From: Desulfurella amilsii
GTDB lineage: Bacteria; Campylobacterota_A; Desulfurellia; Desulfurellales; Desulfurellaceae
Assembly: GCF_002119425.1 (NCBI RefSeq)
Contig: NZ_MDSU01000018.1
Span: 773,501 to 837,500, forward strand
Direction of reading: 5' to 3'
DNA: 64,000 bases
Positions 1-7,823 of the stretch are shown piece after piece. The position numbers and the translations under genes were made by a program. How positions within the stretch are numbered: the stretch's first letter is position 1; each line of letters opens with the position of its first letter. The notes under the pieces are model-generated. The model was not told the origin of the DNA. It was given only the letters and a program-made list of their open reading frames with translations, and searched no databases.

Positions 1-1
1 A

Positions 2-412
2 ATGCAAAAAGTTAGAATTTTGATAGCAAAACCAGGTCTGGATGGTCATGATAGAGGGGCAAAGTTTGTTGCAAGAGCGCTACAAGAAAAAGGCTATGAG
101 GTAATATACACAGGCATAAGGCAAACGCCTATACAAATTGCACTTGCGGCTGTGCAAGAAGATGTTGATTTTGTAGGTTTAAGCTTGCTAAGCGGTGCCC
201 ACAATGAACTATTTCCAAAAGTAATTGAAGAATTACACAATGCAGGTGCAGATGACATTATCGTTTTCGGTGGAGGAGTAATACCTCAATCAGACATTGA
301 GTTTTTGAAATCAAAAGGCATTAAAGCAATTTTTGGTCCTGGCACCTCCATTAAAACAATTGTGGATTTTATTGAAAATGAGTCAAAATCAAGAAATTCA
401 AAAATTAGTTGA
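2..412 (+). CDS. Methylmalonyl-CoA mutase, cobalamin-binding (small) subunit
   Basis: This is a stand-alone B12-binding domain of 136 residues, the form in which the mutase C-terminal domain occurs when the enzyme is split into two polypeptides. It carries the cobalamin motif DxHxxG (D14, H16, G19), where the His is the lower axial cobalt ligand, then the SLLSGAH segment near residue 61 and a GGG loop near residue 90 that cradle the nucleotide tail. With a catalytic large subunit, presumably just upstream of the window, it interconverts (R)-methylmalonyl-CoA and succinyl-CoA. The start lies one base from the window edge, so its ribosome-binding site cannot be seen, but the N-terminus looks like that of other stand-alone subunits. 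Its 3' end overlaps meaB. Confidence 0.9.
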   Translation: MQKVRILIAKPGLDGHDRGAKFVARALQEKGYEVIYTGIRQTPIQIALAAVQEDVDFVGLSLLSGAHNELFPKVIEELHNAGADDIIVFGGGVIPQSDIEFLKSKGIKAIFGPGTSIKTIVDFIENESKSRNSKIS

Positions 413-1340
413 TGGTGTTTTAAATAAACATACACGCTATATTGCAAAAGCAATAAGTTTTGTTGAAAATTCCGATTATAAGACAAAAAAATCATTTCTA
501 AAAACCATTTTTCCATACACTGGTAAAGCTAAAGTAATTGGCATTACTGGATCACCAGGTGCCGGTAAATCTACTATTACTGACAAGCTAATAAGAACTT
601 TTAGAGATGATAATAAAAGCGTTGCAGTATTAGCGGTAGATCCAAGTAGCCCATTTACAAAAGGAGCTTTGCTTGGTGATCGAATTAGAATGCAAAACCA
701 TACGACAGACCCATTTGTTTATTTGAGATCAATGGCATCTCGTGGCGCACTTGGTGGTTTATCTGAAGCCACAAAAGACGCACTCAAAGTGCTTGATGCG
801 GCTGGTTTTGATATTATAATTATAGAAACTGTCGGCGTTGGCCAAAGCGAGATTGATATAGTAAAGATTGCCGACTGTGTAGCTTTAGTGTTTGCCCCTG
901 GCTTTGGCGATGAAATACAGGCAATGAAAGCTGGCATTATGGAAATAGCGGATATTTATGTAATAAACAAGGCAGATCGTGATTTTTCTCAAAAATTATT
1001 CAAAGAAATATCAGACATAGTTAATTTAAGCCCAAAGCAACCAAAACCGTCTGTTTTAAAGACAATTGCTACAAATGCTTTTAAGGAAAGTGGTATAGAA
1101 TTACTAAAAAATGAAATTTTAAGCTACTTAGGCCATATTGAAACCTCTAGTAACCTTACAAAAAAAAGGCAATCTTTTATTGAATCAGAACTAATCGATA
1201 CCGTTACAAAAATAATGATTGATAAAGTACTATCAAATCAAAACGTAAAAAACTTTTTTGATAGTAAAACTATTGCTCAAATTTACAACAAAGAATTAAA
1301 CTTTTATGCAATTATCGACAAAATTGTGGAGGCTATATGA
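378..1340 (+). CDS. meaB: MeaB, GTPase chaperone of methylmalonyl-CoA mutase
   Basis: MeaB-family G3E GTPase that guards the mutase and gates cobalamin loading. Walker A GSPGAGKS is at residues 58-65, followed by VDPSSPF, the switch-region segment ETVGVGQSE and the NKAD guanine-specificity motif. I chose the ATG at 378, giving 320 residues and a 35-base overlap with the mutase subunit, rather than the in-frame ATG at 333, which would add 15 residues unlike the family and lie deep inside the upstream gene. The stop overlaps the epimerase start as ATGA, implying translational coupling. Position between mutase and epimerase makes the assignment firm. Confidence 0.93.
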   Translation: MSQNQEIQKLVDGVLNKHTRYIAKAISFVENSDYKTKKSFLKTIFPYTGKAKVIGITGSPGAGKSTITDKLIRTFRDDNKSVAVLAVDPSSPFTKGALLGDRIRMQNHTTDPFVYLRSMASRGALGGLSEATKDALKVLDAAGFDIIIIETVGVGQSEIDIVKIADCVALVFAPGFGDEIQAMKAGIMEIADIYVINKADRDFSQKLFKEISDIVNLSPKQPKPSVLKTIATNAFKESGIELLKNEILSYLGHIETSSNLTKKRQSFIESELIDTVTKIMIDKVLSNQNVKNFFDSKTIAQIYNKELNFYAIIDKIVEAI

Positions 1341-1732
1341 AAAGTATTGACCATATAGGCATAGCTGTAAATAATTTAAACCAGGCAGTAGAAGTTTATA
1401 AAGATATACTGGGGTTTGAATATTTAGGTGAAGAAATAGTTGAAGATCAAGGGGTAAGAATTGCAAAATTTAACTGCAATGGCATCCATCTGGAGTTTTT
1501 AGAACCCATATCTAATGATAGTCCTATAAAGAAGTTTTTAGAAACAAAAGGCCAAGGCATACACCATATAGCCTATAAATGCGATAATATCATACAACAA
1601 ATAGAACTATTAAAACAAAAAGGTATAAAAATGATTAATGACTCACCAAAAGAAGGCTCAAACAATACCCAGATTGCGTTTTTACACCCAAAATCAACAA
1701 TCATATTAACAGAACTTATACAAGGAGGCTAA
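1337..1732 (+). CDS. mce: Methylmalonyl-CoA epimerase
   Basis: 131-residue member of the vicinal-oxygen-chelate fold. It opens with IDHIGIAV, and the metal-binding set is visible: His6, His76 or His77 in GIHHIAY, and Glu126 near the C-terminus; Glu53 may be catalytic. It interconverts (S)- and (R)-methylmalonyl-CoA, linking propionyl-CoA carboxylase, encoded at 11.8-15.4 kb, to the mutase upstream. It is coupled to meaB by an ATGA overlap, and its last codons supply the GGAGG Shine-Dalgarno of the next gene. Confidence 0.93.
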   Translation: MKSIDHIGIAVNNLNQAVEVYKDILGFEYLGEEIVEDQGVRIAKFNCNGIHLEFLEPISNDSPIKKFLETKGQGIHHIAYKCDNIIQQIELLKQKGIKMINDSPKEGSNNTQIAFLHPKSTIILTELIQGG

Positions 1733-1733
1733 A

Positions 1734-3065
1734 ATGAACCCAACAAAAATAGTTGTAATAGGTGCAGATGCAGCAGGGGCAAGTGCAGCAAGTCAAGCAA
1801 AAAGAAGGCAAAAAGATGCACACGTTATTATGCTCGAAAAAACACAGGATGTTTCGTACGGCGCTTGCGGTATGCCTTATATAATAGGCCTTAAAAAAGA
1901 CATGGAAGAAGTCGCAGCCGTTAGTGCAAAAGATTTCAGAGAAAAGCGCAGTATAGACCTAAGGCTAAACGAAGAAGCTATTGGCATTGATACAAAAAAG
2001 CGTCTGGTTTTTGTAAAAAATAACCTATCAAACCATCAATATGAACTAAACTACGACAAACTTATTATCGCAACAGGCGCAAAAAGCAATCTTCCACCAA
2101 TTGAGGGTATAAATCAAGAAGGTGTATTTTCCTTAAAATCTCTAGAAGAAGGCAGAAAACTTAATAAGTATCTAATAAGTGAAAACTGCAAAAAAGCAAT
2201 TCTTATTGGCGGTGGCTTTATAAATCTAGAACTTGCAGATAACCTAAAAAAACGTGGTTTAGAAGTGGTAATTTTAGAAAAACTAGACAGTATTTTGTTG
2301 GAATATAGCGATGAAATTAGGCAAAAAGCAATTGAAGAACTACAGAACAACGGTGTAAAACTAATATGCTTGGTTGATATAGAAAAAATTGAACTACCCT
2401 TAAAAGTTTATTCCAATAAAGGTACTTTTGAATGCGATGTAATAAATGTATCTACGGGATTTAAACCAAATACAGACTTTTTAACTGGATCTGAATTAAA
2501 CTTTTTTTCAAATAATGCCATAGAAGTTGACCAAAAAATGACAACAAACATAGAAGATATTTTTGCTTGCGGTGATTGCGCAACAATTTATCATAAATTG
2601 TTAAAAAAGAATGTATATTTCCCACTTGGCACAAACGCCAACAAACAAGGCAGGATCGCAGGTATAAACGCTACTTCTGGTAATGAAGTATTTGAAGGCA
2701 TAACAGGCACTTCTGTATTTAAATTGTTTGATTTGGGTATCGCTAAAACTGGACTTAGTGTTAAGCAAGCTCAAGAGGCAGGATTTGAACCAAAGGTTAC
2801 AACTATCGTTACTAATGAAAAAGCACATTATCTACCAAACAACAAAGACATAATAGTAACTCTTATTAGCGATGCTAAGACAAAGCAACTACTTGGAGCT
2901 CAAATTTGCTCCTTTGATGGGATTTTGAGAATTAATGCTTTGTCTGTTGCAGTATATGCAAACTTGAAAGTCAGCGAAGTTAAATATTTGGATTTTGCAT
3001 ATTCACCGCCCTACAGTGCAGTATGGGATGCGGTGCTAATTTGTGCCACTCAGGCAGATAAATAA
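1734..3065 (+). CDS. FAD-dependent pyridine nucleotide-disulfide oxidoreductase (CoA-disulfide reductase / NADH oxidase type)
   Basis: 443-residue class III oxidoreductase with an N-terminal FAD Rossmann motif (VVIGADAAGASAA), a single redox Cys at position 45 in the YGACGMPY context typical of CoA-disulfide reductases and NADH oxidases, an NAD(P)-binding GGGF motif near residue 160, the FAD motif CGDCA near residue 275, and a C-terminal dimerisation domain. No rhodanese domain is present. CoA disulfide, oxygen, polysulfide or another disulfide could be the acceptor; sequence alone does not decide. It is cotranscribed with the methylmalonyl-CoA genes, which favours a CoA-linked or sulfur-linked role. 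In a sulfur reducer, NAD(P)H-dependent sulfur or polysulfide reduction is an attractive inference. Confidence 0.8.
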   Translation: MNPTKIVVIGADAAGASAASQAKRRQKDAHVIMLEKTQDVSYGACGMPYIIGLKKDMEEVAAVSAKDFREKRSIDLRLNEEAIGIDTKKRLVFVKNNLSNHQYELNYDKLIIATGAKSNLPPIEGINQEGVFSLKSLEEGRKLNKYLISENCKKAILIGGGFINLELADNLKKRGLEVVILEKLDSILLEYSDEIRQKAIEELQNNGVKLICLVDIEKIELPLKVYSNKGTFECDVINVSTGFKPNTDFLTGSELNFFSNNAIEVDQKMTTNIEDIFACGDCATIYHKLLKKNVYFPLGTNANKQGRIAGINATSGNEVFEGITGTSVFKLFDLGIAKTGLSVKQAQEAGFEPKVTTIVTNEKAHYLPNNKDIIVTLISDAKTKQLLGAQICSFDGILRINALSVAVYANLKVSEVKYLDFAYSPPYSAVWDAVLICATQADK

Positions 3066-3104
3066 TTTAAAATTTTTTATAAACTATTAGAAGGAGGCTA
3101 CTAA

Positions 3105-5417
3105 ATGGAAGACAAATCTCTCAAACAAGAGGCTCTAGAATATCACAATATGGAAAAGCCAGGCAAAATAGAAGTAAGATACACAAAGCCCTTTAACAGC
3201 CAAAAGGATCTATCGCTTGCATACACACCAGGCGTTGCAGAAGTGTGCATGCAGATTAAAGAAAACCCACAGGATGCATACAAGTACACTACAAAATCAA
3301 ACCTCGTAGCGGTTGTAACAAACGGCACAGCTGTGCTTGGACTAGGAAACATTGGAGCGCTAGCAGGAAAGCCTGTGATGGAAGGCAAAGGCAACCTATT
3401 TAAAAAATTCGCAGACATAGATGTATTTGACATAGAATTAAACGAAAAAAACCCGGACAAAATCGTAGAAATTGTAGTAGCGCTTGAGCCTACATTCGGA
3501 GGCATAAACCTTGAAGACATAAAAGCCCCAGAGTGCTTTTACATAGAAGACGAGTTAAAAAAGAAGATGAACATACCCGTTTTCCATGACGACCAGCACG
3601 GCACAGCTGTGGTCTCTGGTGCAGCTCTTTTGAATGCTTTGGAAATTAGTCAGAAAAATATTGAAGATATAAAAGTAGTAATAAGCGGCGCAGGCGCTGC
3701 AGCTATTGCCTGCGCTAAATTTTATGTAAGTCTTGGTGTAAAGAAAGAAAACATAATTATGGTGGACTCAAAAGGCGTCATATACGAAGGCAGAACAGAA
3801 GGTATGAACCCATATAAAGAGCTTTTTGCAACTAACCTATCCGTTAGAACACTCAAAGAAGCCATAGAGGGCGCAGATGTGTTTTTTGGCTTATCCCAGC
3901 CAAACTTACTTACAAAAGAAATGGTAAAATCCATGAATGACCACCCAATCATTTTTGCTATGGCAAACCCAATGCCTGAAATTACATACGAAGACGCAAA
4001 AGAAGCTAACAAAAACGCCATTGTAGGCACAGGCCGAAGCGACTACCCAAACCAGATAAACAACGTACTCATATTCCCATTCATGTTTAGAGGCGCGCTA
4101 GACACCATGGCCACTACTATCAATGAAGAGATGAAAATAGCTGCTGCAAAAGCTTTAGCAAGCTTAGCCAAAATGGATGTGCCAGAAGGCGTACTTAAAG
4201 CTTACGGTTTATCCAACCTCAAGTTTGGTCCAGACTACATCATACCAAAGCCATTTGATCCAAGGGCGTTGATTTATGTCTCAAGTGCTGTTGCACAGGC
4301 TGCCATTGACTCCAAGGTAGCAAGAATAGAAAATTTTGATATCTTAGAATACAAAAAAACACTGGAGTTAAAACTTGACAAAACAAGATCCATAACGCGC
4401 TACATTTACGAAAAAGCCAAGGAAAACCCAAAGAGGGTTGTATTTACAGAGACTACAAACCCAAATATCTTGCGAGCTGTACAAAATGCATTAGAAGAAG
4501 GCATATTTTATCCCGTATTTATAGGCTCGAGGGGCAGAACAAAAGAATTTGTTGTTGAAAAAATAAAAGAGTTAGGACTAAAAGAAAGCATTACAGACAA
4601 AATAGAATTCATAGACCCCATGCAAGCATCCAAAAGACTGCACTACATTCAAAGGCTAATTGAGATAAGGCAAAGAAAAGGCATAACAAAAGAGGAAGCA
4701 GGATACATTATAAACCACAGACCCAATGTCTTTGCCACAATGATGGTAAGAGAAGGTGATGCTGATGCACTGCTTATTGGCGAAACCTACAACTACCCAA
4801 CAGTTATAAGACCTATTTTGCAGGTTACAGAAAAATCGCCTGCAACACCCGTTGCAGGCGTATACATAATGGTCATAAAAAACCGCATATACCTATTTGC
4901 AGATACTACAATAAATATAAACCCAGATTCACAAACACTAGCAAGTATTGCCATTGAAACGGCCAAGTTCTACACAGACCTAACAAATGCTGAACCAGTT
5001 GTAGCTATGCTTTCGTTTTCAAACTTTGGCAGCAACGAGCAGCAAGAGGCCATAAAGGTTAAAAAAGCCGTTGAAATTGCAAAATCAATAAATCCCGATC
5101 TCTTGATAGAAGGCGAAATGCAGGCAACCGTTGCAAGCGATGTAGCCCTAAGGGATGGGTTCTATCCATTCAACACGATAAAAGGCAAAGAAGCAAATGT
5201 ATTCATATTTCCAAACTTAGATGCAGGAAATATCTCATACAAGCTCATGTACAAACTAGGCGGAGCATACCCCATAGGACCAATTTTACTTGGCCTTAAA
5301 AAGAGCATACATGTACTCGAAATGGGGTCTCCCGTTAGAACCATTGAAGACATGATAGCTTTAGCTGTATTTGATGCTCAAAGGAAAGAAAAGAAAAATG
5401 GGAACGGCAAATCTTAA
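3105..5417 (+). CDS. maeB: Malic enzyme, MaeB type with C-terminal phosphotransacetylase-like domain
   Basis: 770 residues, the usual length of the MaeB hybrid form. The N-terminal half (about 1-400) is the malic enzyme with [18 protein letters not shown] and the nucleotide-binding GAGAAAIA; the C-terminal half (about 430-770) resembles phosphotransacetylase, a regulatory domain in characterised MaeB proteins. It decarboxylates malate to pyruvate with NAD(P)+ or runs in the carboxylating direction. A strong Shine-Dalgarno (AAGGAGG) precedes the ATG. It ends 4 bases inside the convergent comF gene. Location beside the propionyl-CoA genes suggests withdrawal of C4 acids to pyruvate. Confidence 0.93.
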   Translation: MEDKSLKQEALEYHNMEKPGKIEVRYTKPFNSQKDLSLAYTPGVAEVCMQIKENPQDAYKYTTKSNLVAVVTNGTAVLGLGNIGALAGKPVMEGKGNLFKKFADIDVFDIELNEKNPDKIVEIVVALEPTFGGINLEDIKAPECFYIEDELKKKMNIPVFHDDQHGTAVVSGAALLNALEISQKNIEDIKVVISGAGAAAIACAKFYVSLGVKKENIIMVDSKGVIYEGRTEGMNPYKELFATNLSVRTLKEAIEGADVFFGLSQPNLLTKEMVKSMNDHPIIFAMANPMPEITYEDAKEANKNAIVGTGRSDYPNQINNVLIFPFMFRGALDTMATTINEEMKIAAAKALASLAKMDVPEGVLKAYGLSNLKFGPDYIIPKPFDPRALIYVSSAVAQAAIDSKVARIENFDILEYKKTLELKLDKTRSITRYIYEKAKENPKRVVFTETTNPNILRAVQNALEEGIFYPVFIGSRGRTKEFVVEKIKELGLKESITDKIEFIDPMQASKRLHYIQRLIEIRQRKGITKEEAGYIINHRPNVFATMMVREGDADALLIGETYNYPTVIRPILQVTEKSPATPVAGVYIMVIKNRIYLFADTTININPDSQTLASIAIETAKFYTDLTNAEPVVAMLSFSNFGSNEQQEAIKVKKAVEIAKSINPDLLIEGEMQATVASDVALRDGFYPFNTIKGKEANVFIFPNLDAGNISYKLMYKLGGAYPIGPILLGLKKSIHVLEMGSPVRTIEDMIALAVFDAQRKEKKNGNGKS

Positions 5418-6121
5418 AACTCTGAGGCTAAAGCGAAAAAATTTGCTTTTATATTAGCATTTAGAAGCACTTTAGCACACTCATTAATAGTTGATGCTGT
5501 TGTTAAAACATCATCAACTATTAATACTTTTTTAAATTTTTTTGCTTGTGTGTTCAAAATAAAAGCATTTTTCAGATTATTTTGACGCTCTATCTTTTTT
5601 AACTCAACTTGCTGTTTAGTTTGTTTTGTTTTTTCAAGCATATTATAACACACTGGAAGACCTGAAAATTTACTTAATATTTTTGCTATAATAACCGATT
5701 GATTATAGCCTCTTTTCTGCAAGTCTTTTTTGTGCATAGGAACAGCAACTAGTGCTTCGACTCCATCAAAAACACTTAAATCAATGTATTCTTGAAAATC
5801 TTTTATTGCATTTAGATAATAAAAGTGACTATAGAATTTAGACCATTTGATTAATTGAGCAACTTTTTGATTATTGTATGACCAAAGTACGAAACCTTTT
5901 TCGTAATAGTGTTTTTGCACACAGTTTGAACATAAAACAGTGCTTTGATTAACAGGCTTGAAACACTTTGTGCACCTTGGGCCCCTATATACAATCTCGG
6001 ATGCACAATCATCGCATAAATAACCATTTTTTATTGGTTTTTGACAAAAAATGCAAATAGATGGAAAGATAAGATTTTTAAAATTAACTATGAGATTCGA
6101 TAATATGCTTACACTTAGCAC
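5414..6121 (-). CDS. ComF family phosphoribosyltransferase-like protein
   Basis: 235 residues. The N-terminus has the ComF double zinc-finger Cys pairs (CIFC, CDDC, CTKC and CSNC between about residues 22 and 66), and the C-terminus has a PRPP-binding loop, VLIVDDVLTTAST. ComF proteins are linked to DNA uptake in competent bacteria, but homologues are widespread in bacteria without known competence. The start overlaps the upstream DksA-like gene by 38 bases, so a later start is possible, although little of the N-terminus could be lost before the first Cys pair. Confidence 0.85.
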   Translation of the reverse strand: MLSVSILSNLIVNFKNLIFPSICIFCQKPIKNGYLCDDCASEIVYRGPRCTKCFKPVNQSTVLCSNCVQKHYYEKGFVLWSYNNQKVAQLIKWSKFYSHFYYLNAIKDFQEYIDLSVFDGVEALVAVPMHKKDLQKRGYNQSVIIAKILSKFSGLPVCYNMLEKTKQTKQQVELKKIERQNNLKNAFILNTQAKKFKKVLIVDDVLTTASTINECAKVLLNANIKANFFALASEF

Positions 6122-6425
6122 AATATTTTGCTGTAGGTTTTGCTTTTAATCTTTCAATTTCTATGGGCTCTTTGCACCTTTCACATATAGCATACGTATT
6201 GTTTTCCATTCTATAAAGTGCTTCTTCTATTTCGATTAGCTGAGTTCTATCCTTTTCTATCAAATTGTATGTAAGATCTTTGTAAGAAATACTATTTGAA
6301 AAATCACCTTCATCACCACTTTCAAAACTTCTTACACGATCGTTATTGTCTTTTATACGTTGTTGAATTTCGTTCCTTAAGTATATTAATCTACTTTTAA
6401 GCTCATTTAAGGTTTTTTCGTCCAT
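6084..6425 (-). CDS. DksA/TraR-family C4 zinc-finger protein
   Basis: 113 residues with an N-terminal helical, coiled-coil-like part (about 5-75) and a C-terminal C4 zinc finger (Cys81, Cys84, Cys102, Cys105). Such proteins enter the RNA polymerase secondary channel and modulate initiation with ppGpp; short relatives may have other roles. The tip of the coiled coil contains acidic residues (GDEGD, about 37-41), as expected for a DksA-like protein. A Shine-Dalgarno (GGGGGTTTGGT) precedes the ATG. It heads a two-gene unit with comF and is transcribed divergently from the antiporter. Confidence 0.83.
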   Translation of the reverse strand: MDEKTLNELKSRLIYLRNEIQQRIKDNNDRVRSFESGDEGDFSNSISYKDLTYNLIEKDRTQLIEIEEALYRMENNTYAICERCKEPIEIERLKAKPTAKYCAKCKHIIESHS

Positions 6426-6451
6426 ACCAAACCCCCAAAAAATCTCTTACT

Positions 6452-6480
6452 AATTAAAGCTTATTTTTACAATTTGTCAA
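6452..6480 (-). promoter_or_regulatory. Sigma-70-like promoter of the DksA-like/comF unit
   Basis: On the minus strand a perfect -35 TTGACA (6475-6480) is followed after 17 bases by TTAATT (6452-6457), a weak -10. It points at the start codon at 6425. The -35 lies on the opposite strand of the antiporter promoter's -35. Confidence 0.5.
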
Positions 6481-6502
6481 GTAAAATTATTTATGTTATA
6501 TT
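6474..6502 (+). promoter_or_regulatory. Promoter of the antiporter gene, possibly leaderless
   Basis: -35 TTGTCA (6474-6479), a 17-base spacer and -10 TATATT (6497-6502). A start site about 7 bases downstream would fall on or beside the A of the ATG at 6509, and no Shine-Dalgarno is visible upstream, so the mRNA is predicted to be leaderless. Confidence 0.45.
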
Positions 6503-6508
6503 TTTAAT

Positions 6509-7672
6509 ATGTTATCAATACTATTTATTGGCTTGGTTTTTGTTTTTACTAAAATATTTGGCGAGGGGCTAAAACCTTTTGGTATACCACAGCTAATAAC
6601 TTACGTAACTTTAGGTATTGTGCTTGGCCCATGTGTTTTGAACCTTATTAAACCAAATGAGATATTTTATATCTTTGCAGAAATAGGCATATTGTTTTTA
6701 CTGTATGAATCTGGTCTTGAAATAAACCTTAAATCTGGTTTAAAAACGAATCTGAATGGTGTTTTGGTTGCAATAATAGGCTCTTTTGTGCCATTTTTTA
6801 TAGCATTAATTATTGCTAAGTCTTTGGGTTATAACGAAAACGAATCGATTTTTTTGGCAGGAAGCCTTGTGGCAACTAGTATTGGCGTTACATTAAAAAC
6901 TTTTATGGATTTAAAAAAACAACACACAACTGTTGCAAATATAGTTTTGGTTGCTGCTGTAATAGATGATATAATTGGCATTATAATGTTACTTTTAGTG
7001 TCAAATTTTGCACAAACAAAAACTATAGATTTAAAAATTGCACTGAGCGTTATAATGTATGCAGCCATGCTTTTTCTTTTGGTTCCTCTTATAAAAATTA
7101 TTTTGAAAAATTCTATCAATCTGTGTTTTGATAAGGATCCAATGTATATTAGTTCTATAATATTTTTTGCAATCATTATGTATTCTTTTGTCTCTTACAA
7201 ACTCGTTCATCTAAATATTTTGGGTGCATTTATTATTGGCTACAGCCTGCAAACACTTAAGTTGTCTAAAACTAAAGAAGTGGATAATTTATTTAAAAAA
7301 TCAAAATCGCAGCTAAAGACATTACAAAACTTTTTTGAGCCGTTTTTCTTTGTCTATATAGGATTATCATTCAATTTAAACAGTTTGAGTTTCTCCTTGC
7401 TTGCTAAATTCGTCAGTTTTTTGCTTATCTTTTTAATAATAGCAATACTTGGCAAACTAATAAGTGGATTTTTTATAAAAGGTTTTTACAATAAATTAGC
7501 TGTGGGCCTTTCTATGATACCAAGAGCCGAAGTAGGTCTAATTTTTGCTACAATAGGAAAATCAAGCGGTGTCTTAAGCAATGACCTATACGCTTTAATT
7601 GTGTTAATATCCCTATTAACCACACTTATTGCACCGTTTGGCCTGCAGCTTATTAACTCAAAAATTTCTTGA
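6509..7672 (+). CDS. Cation:proton antiporter, CPA2 family
   Basis: 387 very hydrophobic residues with about 11-12 membrane segments, resembling the membrane domain of KefB/GerN/NapA-type Na+(K+)/H+ exchangers. The N-terminal PFGIPQLITYVTLGIVLGP segment is the family hallmark, VAAVIDDIIG near residue 150 holds the conserved Asp pair of the ion site, and MIPRAEVGLIFA near 335 is the conserved Arg/Glu helix. There is no C-terminal TrkA-N domain. Ion specificity cannot be read from the sequence. No Shine-Dalgarno is seen before the ATG. The end of the gene contains the -35 box of the next promoter. Confidence 0.88.
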   Translation: MLSILFIGLVFVFTKIFGEGLKPFGIPQLITYVTLGIVLGPCVLNLIKPNEIFYIFAEIGILFLLYESGLEINLKSGLKTNLNGVLVAIIGSFVPFFIALIIAKSLGYNENESIFLAGSLVATSIGVTLKTFMDLKKQHTTVANIVLVAAVIDDIIGIIMLLLVSNFAQTKTIDLKIALSVIMYAAMLFLLVPLIKIILKNSINLCFDKDPMYISSIIFFAIIMYSFVSYKLVHLNILGAFIIGYSLQTLKLSKTKEVDNLFKKSKSQLKTLQNFFEPFFFVYIGLSFNLNSLSFSLLAKFVSFLLIFLIIAILGKLISGFFIKGFYNKLAVGLSMIPRAEVGLIFATIGKSSGVLSNDLYALIVLISLLTTLIAPFGLQLINSKIS

Positions 7673-7698
7673 CAAAGAAAAATAACCTAATGTATAAT
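7669..7698 (+). promoter_or_regulatory. Near-consensus sigma-70 promoter for the ABC transporter operon
   Basis: TTGACA (7669-7674) overlaps the stop codon of the antiporter; after 18 bases a perfect TATAAT (7693-7698) follows, preceded by TG. Both hexamers are consensus, so this should be one of the strongest promoters in the window. Confidence 0.8.
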
Positions 7699-7729
7699 GC
7701 AAATAGTTTTTTGAAAAAGGAGTTATTGA

Positions 7730-7777
7730 ATGGATATCCCCAACTCGCGTAAAAAAATATATGTAGCAGGTGAGTAG
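7730..7777 (+). CDS. Possible 15-residue leader peptide upstream of the ABC transporter
   Basis: An ATG at 7730 lies 7 bases after AAGGAG and opens a frame of 15 codons (MDIPNSRKKIYVAGE) ending in TAG at 7775-7777. The last sense codons, GGT GAG, form the 5' arm of a hairpin in the leader. No run of one amino acid is present, so a classical amino-acid attenuator is unlikely. Its good ribosome-binding site and its location between a strong promoter and an alternative-pairing region argue for a regulatory upstream ORF; it could also be chance. Confidence 0.4.
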   Translation: MDIPNSRKKIYVAGE

Positions 7778-7820
7778 CTCTAGCATAAGCTCACCTGGTT
7801 TGTTTGCAATTGGAGGTGAG
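7767..7820 (+). promoter_or_regulatory. Mutually exclusive hairpins in the ABC transporter leader
   Basis: Segment A CAGGTGAG (7767-7774) is complementary over 8 bases to segment B CTCACCTG (7790-7797). B can instead pair over 7 bases with segment C AGGTGAG (7814-7820), which contains the Shine-Dalgarno GGAGGTG of the permease (start 7824). A:B leaves the ribosome-binding site open and B:C hides it. The pairing is visible directly; a regulatory role is inference. Confidence 0.5.
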
Positions 7821-7823
7821 TTT

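Noticed and set aside
333-377. Extended N-terminus for MeaB from the ATG at 333
   Set aside because: It would add 15 residues unlike MeaB and lie deep inside the mutase subunit gene; the ATG at 378 gives a family-like start.
7770-7823. GTG start for the ABC permease at 7770
   Set aside because: It lies in the hairpin and the end of the short leader ORF; GGAGGTGAG lies just before the ATG at 7824.
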